A stretch of DNA of 40,287 nt from contig JANSLP010000295.1 in the NCBI GenBank assembly GCA_029298735.1, forward strand, positions 1 through 40,287. The letters run 5' to 3'. Each line of letters opens with the position of its first letter. Positions within the stretch are counted from its first letter, which is position 1. Below the pieces are notes generated by a model. The model had not been told where the DNA came from, ran no database searches, and saw only the letters and a program-made list of their open reading frames with translations. The DNA is from Ophiostoma sp. CBS 140.51. Its lineage: Eukaryota; Ascomycota; Sordariomycetes; Ophiostomatales; Ophiostomataceae. Below are positions 20,131-30,752 of this stretch, in pieces. The position numbers and the translations under genes are program-made.

Positions 20131-22007
20131 ACAAGAACACTCAATTTTGGGCCCGATCAGGCGTCGACGACGTATTACTTCATATAGGGAACGGCAACCT
20201 CGTGTGAGTGGGGTTGACGAAAGGTTGGAAGGCTACGAAAAATAAATACACAGAGTATTTTGACGGAGTGCTTAATCGACGTCGGGCACATAACTGATTT
20301 GATCACACACAAACCTGTGCCGATGAGATGCCGCCTCGTTTTTTGAGCTATCCGCCCCAACATTATTCAAGCACACGACACAATGGTGGCGTACAAGAGT
20401 TGAAGAACGAAGAGCCAAAAAAAGATGTACGCCGACGTAACAGCGTGTAGGAACAAAGAGCAGACGGCCCTGGCATTGACGTCTGTCGTGGGTGGAGAAG
20501 GTTTTCTTTTTGTTCTCGAGTACTTTTCCCTTCTTTTGTTTTCTTTTGCCTCTTGACAGCCCTGTCGTGTTACTGCCCTCCCATCACACCGCCGGTTTCT
20601 TTTTTCTTTTCTTTTTCTGTCGTCTTCAAGGTCCATTGTCCTCAGATGCAAGCCCCCTATTTTTCTTTTCTTTTTGCCTCCTCTCGGTGGCGGTTCCACG
20701 AACCATGTCCAATACGACACAACCGATTTTCAATGGCATGGTCAACAGCAAAAAGCAACCAACAGCCAAAAACCAGAAAAAAAAACGAAACGCAAAGGAA
20801 AAAGAAATCCAGAGCTCCAACCAGATACGAGTATGTTGTGCAACGGTGAACCACAACAGACTTGTGCACCCAACATATGGCTATTGTTTTTCGCTCTCCA
20901 TCCTTTTTCTGGGGAAATGGCGGGGAGAGCTGGCTGCAGCGTACAGACAGCAGGTCGCACAGCGGAGAGAGTCAGCCAAATTATCCGTTTATACGACATC
21001 GCTAGGACTGAATGTAAGCTAAGTGTCTTCAAACGCACAAAACAGTGTACAGCTTACATAAAAGTCTCATGAATTAGTATACATGCTGTTGTCCAAGTAC
21101 CTTAGAGTTAATGGCAACGTAACAGCCAACAGGGGCTCTCGAAATGCCTCCCATTACCTTCACCACGACTGGTTCGGCAACACCGACGGTTGACGAGAAG
21201 GTTTCGTCAAGGCCGCAAGTTCTGCCGGTGAGTGCAAACGGAGCGGCGGTCGAGGTGCATCTCCTATTACGAGAGAAAACAACACGGCGAACCTTGTCTG
21301 CATCGCAGACCTTGACCGTAATCCCTGTTTGGGTCATCACATGAAAAGGGACTTGCCTCAACTTGCGTGACAGCTGAAAGCCACCGCCAAACTCTTGTGG
21401 CTGCCCAAGTCGGAGACCCATCACCGAACCCAGACCTTCTTGATGGAGTAATAAATTATACACAAAAGTCGACGCCACCGTCTTGTCGGTTTTGTTCTGC
21501 TTCCTTTTTTCTTTGACCACTCCGTTTGTACCTCAACTCCTGCAGGTCAGCCTTCTTTTCCAGCCGTCTGCTCAGAAGAACAGAATGGGTTCCACCGCTC
21601 TTTGGAAGACTGAATTAAAGGGAAATTTTTAACAAATAGACAGCCTCGTATTAGTACTTTGCTATGCACATTCTTAACTCCATACGAGGCCCTTGACTGA
21701 CTCGGAAGTCTCTTGCGGATAAACAGTTGATATGTGACAGACCTGGTCCCATGTCCCTGGGTACGACAACCGGCACAACCGTTGGAAAGGAGGGACTGCA
21801 GCGTGCAGTGGACGGTGCATTTCATACGACATATAATTGGTCTCGTAAGAGATTGAGAGTCTCAAAGGTAAGATACAAAGTATGTGACAGCCTCACTAAT
21901 AAGTCAGCTTGTAGACACAGCGTACCTTTTGGAGCACGGCAGCTTCTGCCGACGAAGGGGGCTTTGTCCATATCTGACCAACACTCCTTCATTCTATTAC
22001 TCTTTGT

Positions 22008-22808
22008 ATGACGCCGGGGACTTGCAAACCAGAAGTTTGTTTTTACGTCTCTGCTTCTTTCCTTTATTTTATGCTACACCGACGTTCCAGCCCTTGTTGC
22101 CTCTTACGTACTTTGGATTACATCAGGCCTGGTCGCGTGTCGTTTGGAAGAGAGTACCTGTGTATCATCCTCTTTGATGAAGTTTGTACACCACTCTCGA
22201 CGTCTTCCCCGCCTCTTTTGTCGCCGTATTGCTTTGTTGTGCGGCACACACAAAGACAGGAAATGCACAGACAAATGCATATTTGGGTGCACCCATCGAT
22301 GCACTGCACTCCCCGCCCTGCACGTTCTGCTGCACCACGTGTCCACAATTATTTTCTTCAACGTAGCCGATCGTCTGTCCGGACGTTATCCGCAAACAAC
22401 TTGGTGAGTTTACAAAATAAACCCTGTTATGCATTGAACTTTGTCAAAATGCAGGAACTGACCACGAGACCAGTTTCTCGAGGGGATCGAGTGTGGAGAG
22501 GAATAAAAGACGACATCGGAGTATGGGGATACTGCAACGAGTCCAGGCTGCGGAATACGACAAATAGAGGAAATGCAAACCCGAAGTTTCTGTCTGGAGC
22601 AAAGACGACAGCTTTCGAGCTTGCTTGTCTTTTGTACGCTTGCTCTGGAGGCATGGGGGCGCACCTGCAAGTTGCTTTCCAAATTCTCTCTCTTGCATGC
22701 TGTGCCGCAAGCGAAGCTGACCGCCAGGCGGAGGGTGAAAGCTGCAAAACTAATACCTTTCAACTTGGCCTGGACAACAAAGAGGCGACTCGACTTCTGT
22801 TCCTGTAA
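22008..22808 (+). other. 266-codon ORF of doubtful coding status
   Basis: An ATG-initiated frame of 266 codons is open, which is long for random DNA of this composition. The translation is cysteine- and serine-rich with no domain I recognise, and two minus-strand frames (for example 22410-22922) are also open across it, so stop codons are scarce here in general. No clear introns or codon bias support it. It could be a lineage-specific gene, a relic or chance. Confidence 0.15.
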
Positions 22809-24434
22809 CTTGTACGTCAGGATTCTATCACGAGATCTGAGAATCCGTGCCTGCTGTGCCATACGGAGTCCAAAGGATGGGAATACCACGTCGGTGGGAG
22901 TATTACTCTCTTCGTGTGCCACTTGGTGTATGCTGCCCCGCGGCAGGCAATCGACGAGGCTCTGTGATGTAGCTAGTTCAAATTAAGTCATGAAGAATTA
23001 AATTATATCCTTCTCTTTACGTCATTCGTAGACTGCACGTCTCAATTTATAACAATTCGTTGGCGCACAGTCTGGCGTGTTAACAGAATGTGCTCTCCAT
23101 TCTTTGAACAATGCCGTAGACCCTTCCGTTTGAAAACGGAACAATAACACGCGGCCGGCTACGACTGGCTCTCTAGCTATCCGGTGCCAGCAAGGTGCAC
23201 GCTCACCCGTTCCAGACAGACGGGATGCCAGGGCGTGGGGTGAAAAAAGAAAACCAGTACTGGACATTTTCGCCGTTTCAAGAAGAAAAAAACGGCAAAC
23301 TATGGGCAAGAGCCTAGACCAGACTGTACCGGCGGCAGAATCAAAGCGTGGGATGCGCCCCAAAGAAATCGAGCAAAGATCTGTAGCATCAAAATGGCGC
23401 AATCGACGTTTACCATTGTTTCTGGATTCTGATATCTTGATGAACTCGTCATTTGTAATTCTTCTACTTCATTTTTATGGTTAGTCTAGACGTTACATAA
23501 ACGATATGGGGGTACCGCTGGGAAAGAGAAAGAAGAGGTGATTTGATAAATGTTGAGAATTATGATAAAATAAGAAAAAGAACTCAAAATCTGGTTCAAG
23601 AACCAACTGTATGGCCGGGCGTTACAGCAAAACGGTGCCATAATTTCTCCGGATATCGTACAGAAATTAACCGCCGAACACAACGGATAATTGTTGCCTG
23701 TATTTGATTATGGACCATGCGTATGATGGTGGGAAAGGATAAGCAATCGTCGATATTTATTGTGCGTAGCCTCGCCCGTCTGTTCCATCCCACGCCCATG
23801 ACGACCCCCAAACTCTTGAGTAGAAAAAAAGAGGGGGGCGATGCAGGCACTTTTGCTCACCGCTAGGCTGGTGCGGGATGAAAAGGGTGATGGGAAAGAA
23901 AACCGGAAGAATAAGTAGAAGGAAGAGCAATGAGAAACTGAAACGGTTCATACAAGCAAGACCGATGTTTGTAAGCCCTCTCTCTGCCCACATGGTGACC
24001 CCCATGCCCACTCATGGCACGCTTGAAAGAAGAGACGGTGAAGGAATGCCGATATCAACGGCAGCATTAGTCAACACTAGAGACATCTACGTGAAATCAG
24101 GGGAGATGGGAGAAACAATGAGACGACAAGAGTTCACAGCACAGTTACAGTTTACTTGAAGGACAGTGTTGTTTGATTTCATGAATTTGGTATTTTTTTC
24201 TTCTTTTATCCCCAGCCGGGAAAGTAACCGCGAACTGATTTGGGGGTTGGGGGCAGACAGCTACAGCTACAGCTATTTTGGGGGATTGACTGCCAACCCT
24301 TTCCAGAGAAGACAGACCCAGTAAACAATCAACGCCGATCCTCGCCATTTCACCGTGTTTGTATCCATCATTTAACATCAAACAAATACGCTTTTGATCA
24401 ACTCAACATCTTCCTCCGGAGGGGGTGGGAGAGT

Positions 24435-25866
24435 TTAGTTGCCCTTGGCGCGCCGGCGGTCGCGCTCCTCGGCGATCGACAGCTTGACACCACGGCCCTT
24501 GGGCAGCGAGATCCAGGGCTTCTCCTGGCCAATGACGAAAACGTTGGCCTCACGGGTGGCAAACGAGTTGTCAATGGCGTCCTTGAGGTGGACAATGTTG
24601 AAGCCACCGTCGTGGCGCTCACGGTGGGTGATGACACCAACACGGCCCATGTTGCGACCGCCGGTGACCATGGCGAGGGCGCCAGTGTCAAACTTGATGA
24701 AGTCGGTGATCTTGCCAGTGGCCAGGTCAATCTTGACGGTGTCGTTGACCTTGATGGAGGGGTCAGGGTAGCGGATGCTGTGAAGAGAGAGTTAGTATTG
24801 AGTCAGGGACAGGGAACCTACCAGCCATTGTCCATGTTTGTGTGGCCACTCTTGGGAAGAGGAACATGGACAGAAGACTGTCAAAGGAGAAGTAGAACAG
24901 TTGTGATGGGCGGATGGTGTGGTGAGAGCAGCGGGAAGATGTCGACAATTGACAAGGGGAAGGGGGTGTCCTCCGTAAGAACTGCGTGCTGCCGTCCCTG
25001 GTGCAGAACTACAGCCTACAAATCTACGTGCCCCGGTCAACGGTCCACGCAGCTCGTCTGCAGAGTTTGCCCTCCTCCGTTTGTCTTCGACTGTCACGAA
25101 CCGACAGTATCCCACCCACTCTCATGACACCGCCGACGGCTGTCATTCCATCTCGTCACTGTTTCTTCTCGTTCTCCTTGACTGAGCCCTCTGTCCGTCT
25201 CTCGATCCCATCGAGTGGCCTCCAAAACTTGATCCAACGGCTGATAGATTGCAGAGTAGTTCAGTTCCTTGTTGGGAAACGTACGTTCTCGCATCATGCG
25301 TAACCAAGAATGGAATGCCACCGCGGCCGAGCTGGACGCGGCGGACCTTGCCGAGCTTGTACTCGGCCTCCTCCGTCTGGATGCGGTGGACGGTGAAGCG
25401 GCCCTTGGTGTCGTAGATGAGGCGGAAGTTCTCGCCCGTCTTCTCAATGGAGATGACGTCCATGAAGCCCGTGGGGTAGGTCATGTCGGTGCGGACCTTG
25501 TGGTCGACCTTGATGAGGCGCTGCTGCAGGATAGCACGGGTCTCGCGGAAGTTGAGGGCGTACTTGAGGCGGTTGCGCAGGAAGATGATGAGCGGCAGGC
25601 ACTCGCGGGACTTGTGCGGGCCGGGGGAGGCCTTGGGCGCATAGACACCGGACAGTTTGTCCAGCAGCCAGTGCGAGGGCGCGCTAAGGCGCTTCTGATG
25701 CTTCTTCCTGGGGAAGGGGAGTCGATGTCAGCTCATGTTCGGATCTCGAGATGCTTCATTATTTGTCGTCGTCGATCCTCCTCTTCATGCTGTATGCAGC
25801 GACAGACTCTCCGTTCGTATTCCTCTTCTTCTCTCATCGTTGTGATACTTACATTCCCTTACCCAT
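24435..25866 (-). CDS. rps4: 40S ribosomal protein S4 (eS4)
   Basis: Structural protein of the cytosolic small ribosomal subunit. There are three exons: 25866-25853 (only 14 nt), 25707-25285 and 24777-24435. Intron 1 is 145 bp (GTAAGT...CAG). Intron 2 is 507 bp (GTACGT...CACAG, with a TACTAAC branch site near the acceptor). The spliced product is 259 residues, the family's normal length. It begins MGKGMKKHQKRLSAPSHWLL and continues with RNRLKYAL, an S4-type RNA-binding region (AILQQRLIKVDHKVRTD), TYPTGFMDVISI, the junction HDARTIRYPDP, and the KOW-like GGRNMGRVGVITHRERH. It ends in KLSIAEERDRRRAKGN. The splice sites were chosen because they restore these conserved blocks. Intron 2 is long for this genome and carries a strong inverted repeat near its 3' end. 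Confidence 0.96.
24829..24872 (-). repeat. nested inverted repeat in rps4 intron 2
   Basis: Arms TGTCCATGTT (24829-24838) and AACATGGACA (24863-24872) are perfect 10-bp complements. Inside the 24-base loop, CTCTT / AAGAG (24849-24853, 24857-24861) can form a second stem around GGG. The structure lies about 50 bases upstream of the intron 2 acceptor on the transcript. No box C/D or H/ACA signature was found, so I do not call it a snoRNA. Confidence 0.7.
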
Positions 25867-26079
25867 GGTGGCGGTTGTGATGTGATGTTGTCGAGGTGGT
25901 CGTGATGGAAAAGGAAGAAAAAAGTTGAGATGCGAAAACCGTGCAGAGAGAAAACGACTACTTGGGCAACAGCAAAAAAAAAGAGGAACCAAGCTAAAAA
26001 AGGCGGGTAGGGAGAAAAAAAAATTGAAGTGGTAGAGCGAAAAGAGAAAATGCGCTAGTCGCTCTGTATACGCTTCCTC

Positions 26080-26136
26080 ATTGGCGGGGGCAAGGGCTTT
26101 GAACCCTCAGTAGCCCTGGTCCAGAGTGGTCACGTG
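26080..26136 (-). promoter_or_regulatory. likely rps4 promoter elements: CCAAT and E-box CACGTG
   Basis: About 215-270 bp upstream of the rps4 start codon there is, on the gene's strand, a CCAAT box (ATTGG on plus at 26080-26084). A GTCACGTG E-box core lies at 26131-26136. Between them is a block resembling a degenerate Tbf1/telobox (AACCCTCAGTAGCCC on plus). In Candida albicans, ribosomal protein genes are known to be bound by Tbf1 and Cbf1, and Cbf1 recognises CACGTG. Assigning these sites a role here is an inference. Confidence 0.35.
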
Positions 26137-27952
26137 TGGTAGAAAAGATACCGTGCTAAGTGACTGTGTGAGAACTCAGAACACTGTGAGAGCAAAGTAA
26201 ATAAGCGTGCGAAACGTAACACAGCACTGTATTTGGCACAGTACATTCTCAACATTGACATTGCCGCTTTCAGCTGTTCTCGTCTCTCACTTTGCTTGTC
26301 TCTCACCACTTGACAACTTGCACATGCTTGCTGTTCACATCACTGAATCAGTTGACGATGTGAGATGTCCCAAAAATACAATAAGAATCATAATCATCAC
26401 AGCCGCTCATCACAGCCGCTCGTCGACAGCCGTCCGGCTATTGTGAGTGCCGAAAAGCAAGGGCCGGAACTCTTCTTCTGCCACGAATCAACACGAATCA
26501 AACTCACATTGGCCGCTCGGCCAAAAAAATCTGGTCGTGTTTGCTCAGTTGTAAGCTTATTTGACCGATGGAGACCTGAAATGCAGGGTAAAGCAGGACC
26601 TGAAGGTCTGCCACAGCAGGGAAATGAAAACGTGCAGTTGGGGTGCAGAAAAAGCCTTATGCTAGTGCATTGCTGCAGCTAAGCCTCACCCTGACACCCT
26701 GCTGAGGCTGCTGAGGCTGCTGAGGAGAGCAAAAGAGAAGAGCAATGAACTGCCATTCCGTCTTCCTTCGGCCGATCGCGGTTGGATGGCATTTTATGAC
26801 ATGGTGGCATGGTGGATGATGACAGGAAGATTGGGCTCTGTCAATCTTCTCCTGTCGTCATTTCAAAATTTTCACGATGATAAGGTGAAGGAAGATGAGG
26901 CTCATGATGCCTGTCGATACGTCCAAGCTTCTCTCATCCTCATCGATATGACAGGTCACGTGTACATCTACAAAACATATTAACGAACAGACAGCGTGCC
27001 ATCCATTGCTTTTCGCCGCTGCGATGTGACGCGGCCAGGCCAGGCCCAAAAGCCCAATGGTAAGACCCTGAGTTTTCAAGAGGGCTGAAGTGTTGGCGGG
27101 CTGGCGGGGTGAGAGTGAGCGTCTCCCGTCTGGCAGACGAAAGAAATCAGGCAGCCCAATGAGCACCCGATGCCGGCCTCCTTCTCAAGGTGCGCAGCTG
27201 CACATAACGCATGTCCATGTCCAGCCGTACAGAGAACTGTTGTGAAGTTCGTATCTTCTAAGAGAACCCAAGTGTCGGGATGCTGGAACTCAGACTCTCA
27301 AACGATGTCGTCATATTTGACTAGCAGACTGAACAGCCTGCCCAGCAACTGTGTCACTTCTCCAAAAGTCCGGAACGCCATCTTTCGTGTGCGCGTCCGC
27401 CACAATGCTTCTTGTTTCTTGTTCCTTAGAAAACGCAAAAGGCTTGTCAAGGCTTGTGTCAACGGAGAGTTCGACATTGTTTGTTTCACGGTCGTGGGTC
27501 GTCAGGGCAGGCCAGACGAGGCCACGTAGGAGAATGACGAAACGGATGATGGGCGGCGATGAGTAGTGATGAGCGGAGGCTTTTGTAAGCATAAAGTGTA
27601 AAGCGTAGCGAGACTACGTCGGGTCTGTGTCTGCGCGGAAAGTATGTCAGTCGACTGCCCGCTGGAGTCAGAAAAAACAGCCCTATGGATGTGAGAGAAG
27701 GAATGGGCCAGGGGGCGTAGTGTGTGAGAGGGGGTGCGGCTTTGCGGGTGGAGTAGGGAAAGTGAGAGCGTGGGATGGCAAGGCAAAAGGTTCAGATCCC
27801 TTGAAATTTTAGCATGAGGAACCCAGAAGGAAGGAAATAGGAGCACAAAGAAGAGAATGGACGGTGCCTGTCGGTGGTGCATGCGGCTGCAAACGTCGAA
27901 AAGGGCAGGCACGTCCGTATGGAAAGAGAAGTTTTCATCGAAGGAAGGAGCT

Positions 27953-27991
27953 GCAGGCGTGCAGGCGTGCAGGCGTGCAGGCGTGCAGACG
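27953..27991. repeat. 8-bp tandem repeat GCAGGCGT x4
   Basis: Four exact copies of GCAGGCGT (27953-27984) are followed by a diverged GCAGACG. No gene is recognised around it. Confidence 0.9.
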
Positions 27992-28633
27992 ATGAAGAGC
28001 CCGGCAAGGCAAGCGCAATGCGCCAGAGGCCAGTCAAGACCAGTGTCTCCTTCCCGCTTTGCCACAAACCGGAATGCGTAAATGCGTCCTCTCAGAAGTG
28101 TTGCCAGGAAAGAGCAAAGCACGAAAGCGACGAAAACGAAGTCAACACTGGAACAGTGAGATCGCCGCACGACAAGGCGTGCGCTGCCCAAGGTGGAAAG
28201 AGTCACCCTGCCAGGCTGCACCCGCACCTCGCACCATCGCACCTTCTGCACCTGTCTGCACCTTCTGTTGGGCCGGCTCACCGCCCTCATCAGCCCCCCG
28301 TCGCGACTGCCCCCCAGAGAAGTGGAAAGTGGGAGGTTGTTTCCTCATTCCGCCTTGGCTGTCAAAATCATCTGCCGCCAGTCGTTTTTGCAGTCTCTTG
28401 GTGTCTTTTGCTGCCTTTTGCATCCTTTTCTTGATTTCGATTGTTTCCCCCCTCACAACGCCCCTCTCCAAAAGCTTGTCCTAAGCTCTTGAAGGACTTT
28501 CCCAACGCCGCGCAAAACAAGGCCGTCTGTCCTACCAAACACCAGAAACAAAGCGGACCGGGTGTTTCGCCTTGCCCAGCAAGCCCAGCAAGCCCCAGGC
28601 CAATTAGTGGACTAGAAATTGCAAGGGCGCTTA

Positions 28634-28655
28634 GCGCTGTTGGTTGCAACAGCGC
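28634..28655. other. perfect 9-bp hairpin
   Basis: GCGCTGTTG, loop GTTG, CAACAGCGC. It lies about 800 bp upstream of the arrestin-like gene, in an otherwise featureless stretch. A GGCGC-TTA-GCGCT partial palindrome overlaps its left arm. Confidence 0.6.
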
Positions 28656-29441
28656 CGTTTCTTTGTGTGGTTCCTGTGCTGTCCTATCAGCTACAGCCTA
28701 CAGGCACAGAGGAACAGAAAGGACCAACACAGGGACGGAGACGACAACACCCGTTTCGCAAACAATACCCCACATTGTGGGCAGCCGCACCGTCAAAACG
28801 GCCTGGCCCAGCACTGACTGAAGACTGAGAGGATCGATCAGCGAAAGCCGTCAGCCAGCAGCCAAGAAACTGACGAAAGACGAAAGACGAAAGCGAAAGC
28901 CTGACCTGACGACATCTTTTCTTGCGCTCTTCAACATTTCATCCAACTGCGCGACCACATCCACGACCTCTCCTCTCTCCTCCAGGCGATGCGCACGCCC
29001 AGAGTCCGATCGCTCCACCACAGCCACAATAATCAACAACTCTGCCAAAGCCGCTGTCCTGACACGGGACCAGGCCACGACGAAGATCCGACGCAACGAC
29101 GACACGAAGAGACGACCAGACCAGACCACTATACGGCAATAGACGCAGGCCAGGTGTGAGCAGAGACGCCCGTCTAGCCTGTTGACGCGAGTAGACGACA
29201 TCGACGGCGACAACACCATCATAGCTCACCGACCTCTCCTCTCCAACGCGCCTTTATCATCAAGCGCTTGCCTCGTCCTCTCTCCCCTTCGCTGTCTCCT
29301 TCTCTCCCTCCTCTCTTCCAGCCGCTGGCGCTTGTCGCATATCCAGCTCCCGACCGCCTCTGACCGCAGCTCTCCCTCCGCGCTCCGCCTCCGCCTCCGT
29401 CGCCGCCGCTACCCTCTGGACCCTCGGGGGCCGCGAGCACC

Positions 29442-30752
29442 ATGGCCGCCTTTGTGAGGGTCTCGGGCCCGCCCAACAGCAACTTTCTCGTTGGTTATCC
29501 GGGCATCTCTGCAACTCTGGTGAGTCGTCGTCTTCCCACTGTATCTACTATCCATCCTGCTAACACCGCCAGCCCCGCATCGAGGGCAAGGTCGAAATCC
29601 GCCCATCACAGGGCTTCTCTATGCCTGTCGCCGTGTCGCTCGTCCGAATATGCCTGCAGCGCCGCGAAACCATCCACCCGGCCGCCGACAACATGGCCAA
29701 GAAACACCTGAGCACACCCCGCCGCGACACCACCGACGTCGTCGGCAAAGAGCTGTTGTTGTTCCGATGTCCACCGGGCAAAGAGTCCGAAAACGTCATC
29801 GCCATGGACTTACCTTTTGTCCTCTTTATCCCCTTTGGCCGCGGCGGCGAAGAGACCAACCGCCGCATACCGCCCGCCTCCTTACAACTGCCCAGCCGCA
29901 TCGCCGAAACCTACTACGAGCTCGTCGTCACAGTCCAACAGGGCCCCAGCATACAAAACAAATACGCCTTCCCGATCCCGCTGCAGCGCTACGACACGCT
30001 ATCGACCTTTGGCATGTATAACAAGCAAGAGAACCGCGTCGTGGCCGCCGACAATGTCGTGACGCTCGCCATCTCGCTACCGCGCTGGAGCTACGGCCCG
30101 CTCGATCCTATCACGGTGTACATCAAACTGGCGCCGAACCCGGACTGGCTCAGCAAAGCCAAGCGCGTGACCATCCAAAAGATTACCCTGGGCATCGAAG
30201 AAGAAATCACTTTTAACCCGGAGGGCGACGAGCCCACAAAAAAGATTAACAAGATTGCCAAGCACACGCAAAACGTGCAATTAAAAATGCCCGAGGCGGG
30301 CTACGTTACGAATCTGGGACTCGTCTTCCCGGCCCGCGACCTCCGCGACAGCGACGGCATTATCCGGCGAGGGAAGCCGGCCTTTCCCATGTATGAGGTT
30401 ACGTCCTTCACGACGACGTCCACTCTCTACAAAGTGGAGTACTTCCTGGCAATAAAGGTAGGTTACGACCACGCACTTTCAATTTTGATAGCTTCCACTG
30501 ACCTCCTAGGCCCAAATGAGCTCAGCACGCGACATTACCTTACGGTTGCCCATCGTCATTTGCCCGCTCGACCACCAGGCCTGCAAAGAGGAAATGGATG
30601 CCATCGAACAGGCCGCCAAGGATGCTTCGCAGGTCGATCCCAACAACCCCATGCTGCCCGCCCGCACCATAGTCCTCGCTAACGACCGCGACTCGCTACG
30701 CCACTTGGGCCTGTGCATGGTCGCCGGGCAGAAGAAGCCACTGATTGAGTGA
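29442..30752 (+). CDS. arrestin-like domain protein
   Basis: Three exons, 29442-29519, 29573-30457 and 30510-30752, give 401 residues. Introns are 53 bp (GTGAGT, CTAAC branch, CCAG) and 52 bp (GTAGGT, CTGAC branch, CTAG). Splicing joins ...GYPGISATL to PRIEGKVEIRP and ...VEYFLAIK to AQMSSARDITLRLPIVI, which restores the alternating beta-strand pattern of the arrestin fold. N-domain strands (VEIRP, VAVSLVRICLQ) are followed by a C-domain region with YELVVTVQQG, LAISLPRWSYGPLDPITVYI and ITLGIEEEITF. In fungi, such alpha-arrestins act as adaptors that bring ubiquitin ligases to membrane transporters. I saw no clear PPxY ligase-binding motif, and at 401 residues it lacks the long tails of Rim8/PalF or ART proteins, so the client is unknown. 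The ATG at 29442 sits in a CACC context. Confidence 0.85.

Larger units (their letters stand above)
17663..24434. other. 6.8-kb gene desert
   Basis: I found no gene with a recognisable domain, no tRNA and no rRNA. The right-hand neighbour of the D-LDH start should be its promoter. The DNA is mixed in composition, with purine-rich (18650-19500) and pyrimidine-rich (20500-20700) tracts and many frames of 70-180 codons overlapping on both strands. The longest is 22008-22808, listed separately. No terminal inverted repeats or transposase motifs were noticed. Confidence 0.5.
25867..29441. other. divergent intergenic region between rps4 and the arrestin-like gene
   Basis: These 3.6 kb separate two divergently transcribed genes and should contain both promoters. 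I saw no gene with a recognisable domain. Short repeats are frequent: GCTGAGGCT near 26701-26727, GCAGGCGT x4 at 27953, and GACGAAA x3 at about 28872-28892. The last 200 bases before 29442 are pyrimidine-rich (CTCTCC-type), as is common in fungal leaders. The longest frame, 27502-28290 on the minus strand, is low-complexity. Confidence 0.55.

Noticed and set aside
26090..26140. tRNA-like T-arm (GAGGG TTCAAAG CCCTT on the minus strand)
   Set aside because: No matching acceptor stem, A box or anticodon arm at the right distance. It is better explained as promoter DNA of rps4.
27502..28290. 262-codon minus-strand ORF
   Set aside because: Low-complexity His/Ser/Cys-rich translation, overlapped by open plus-strand frames and containing the GCAGGCGT microsatellite. 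No domain or codon bias.
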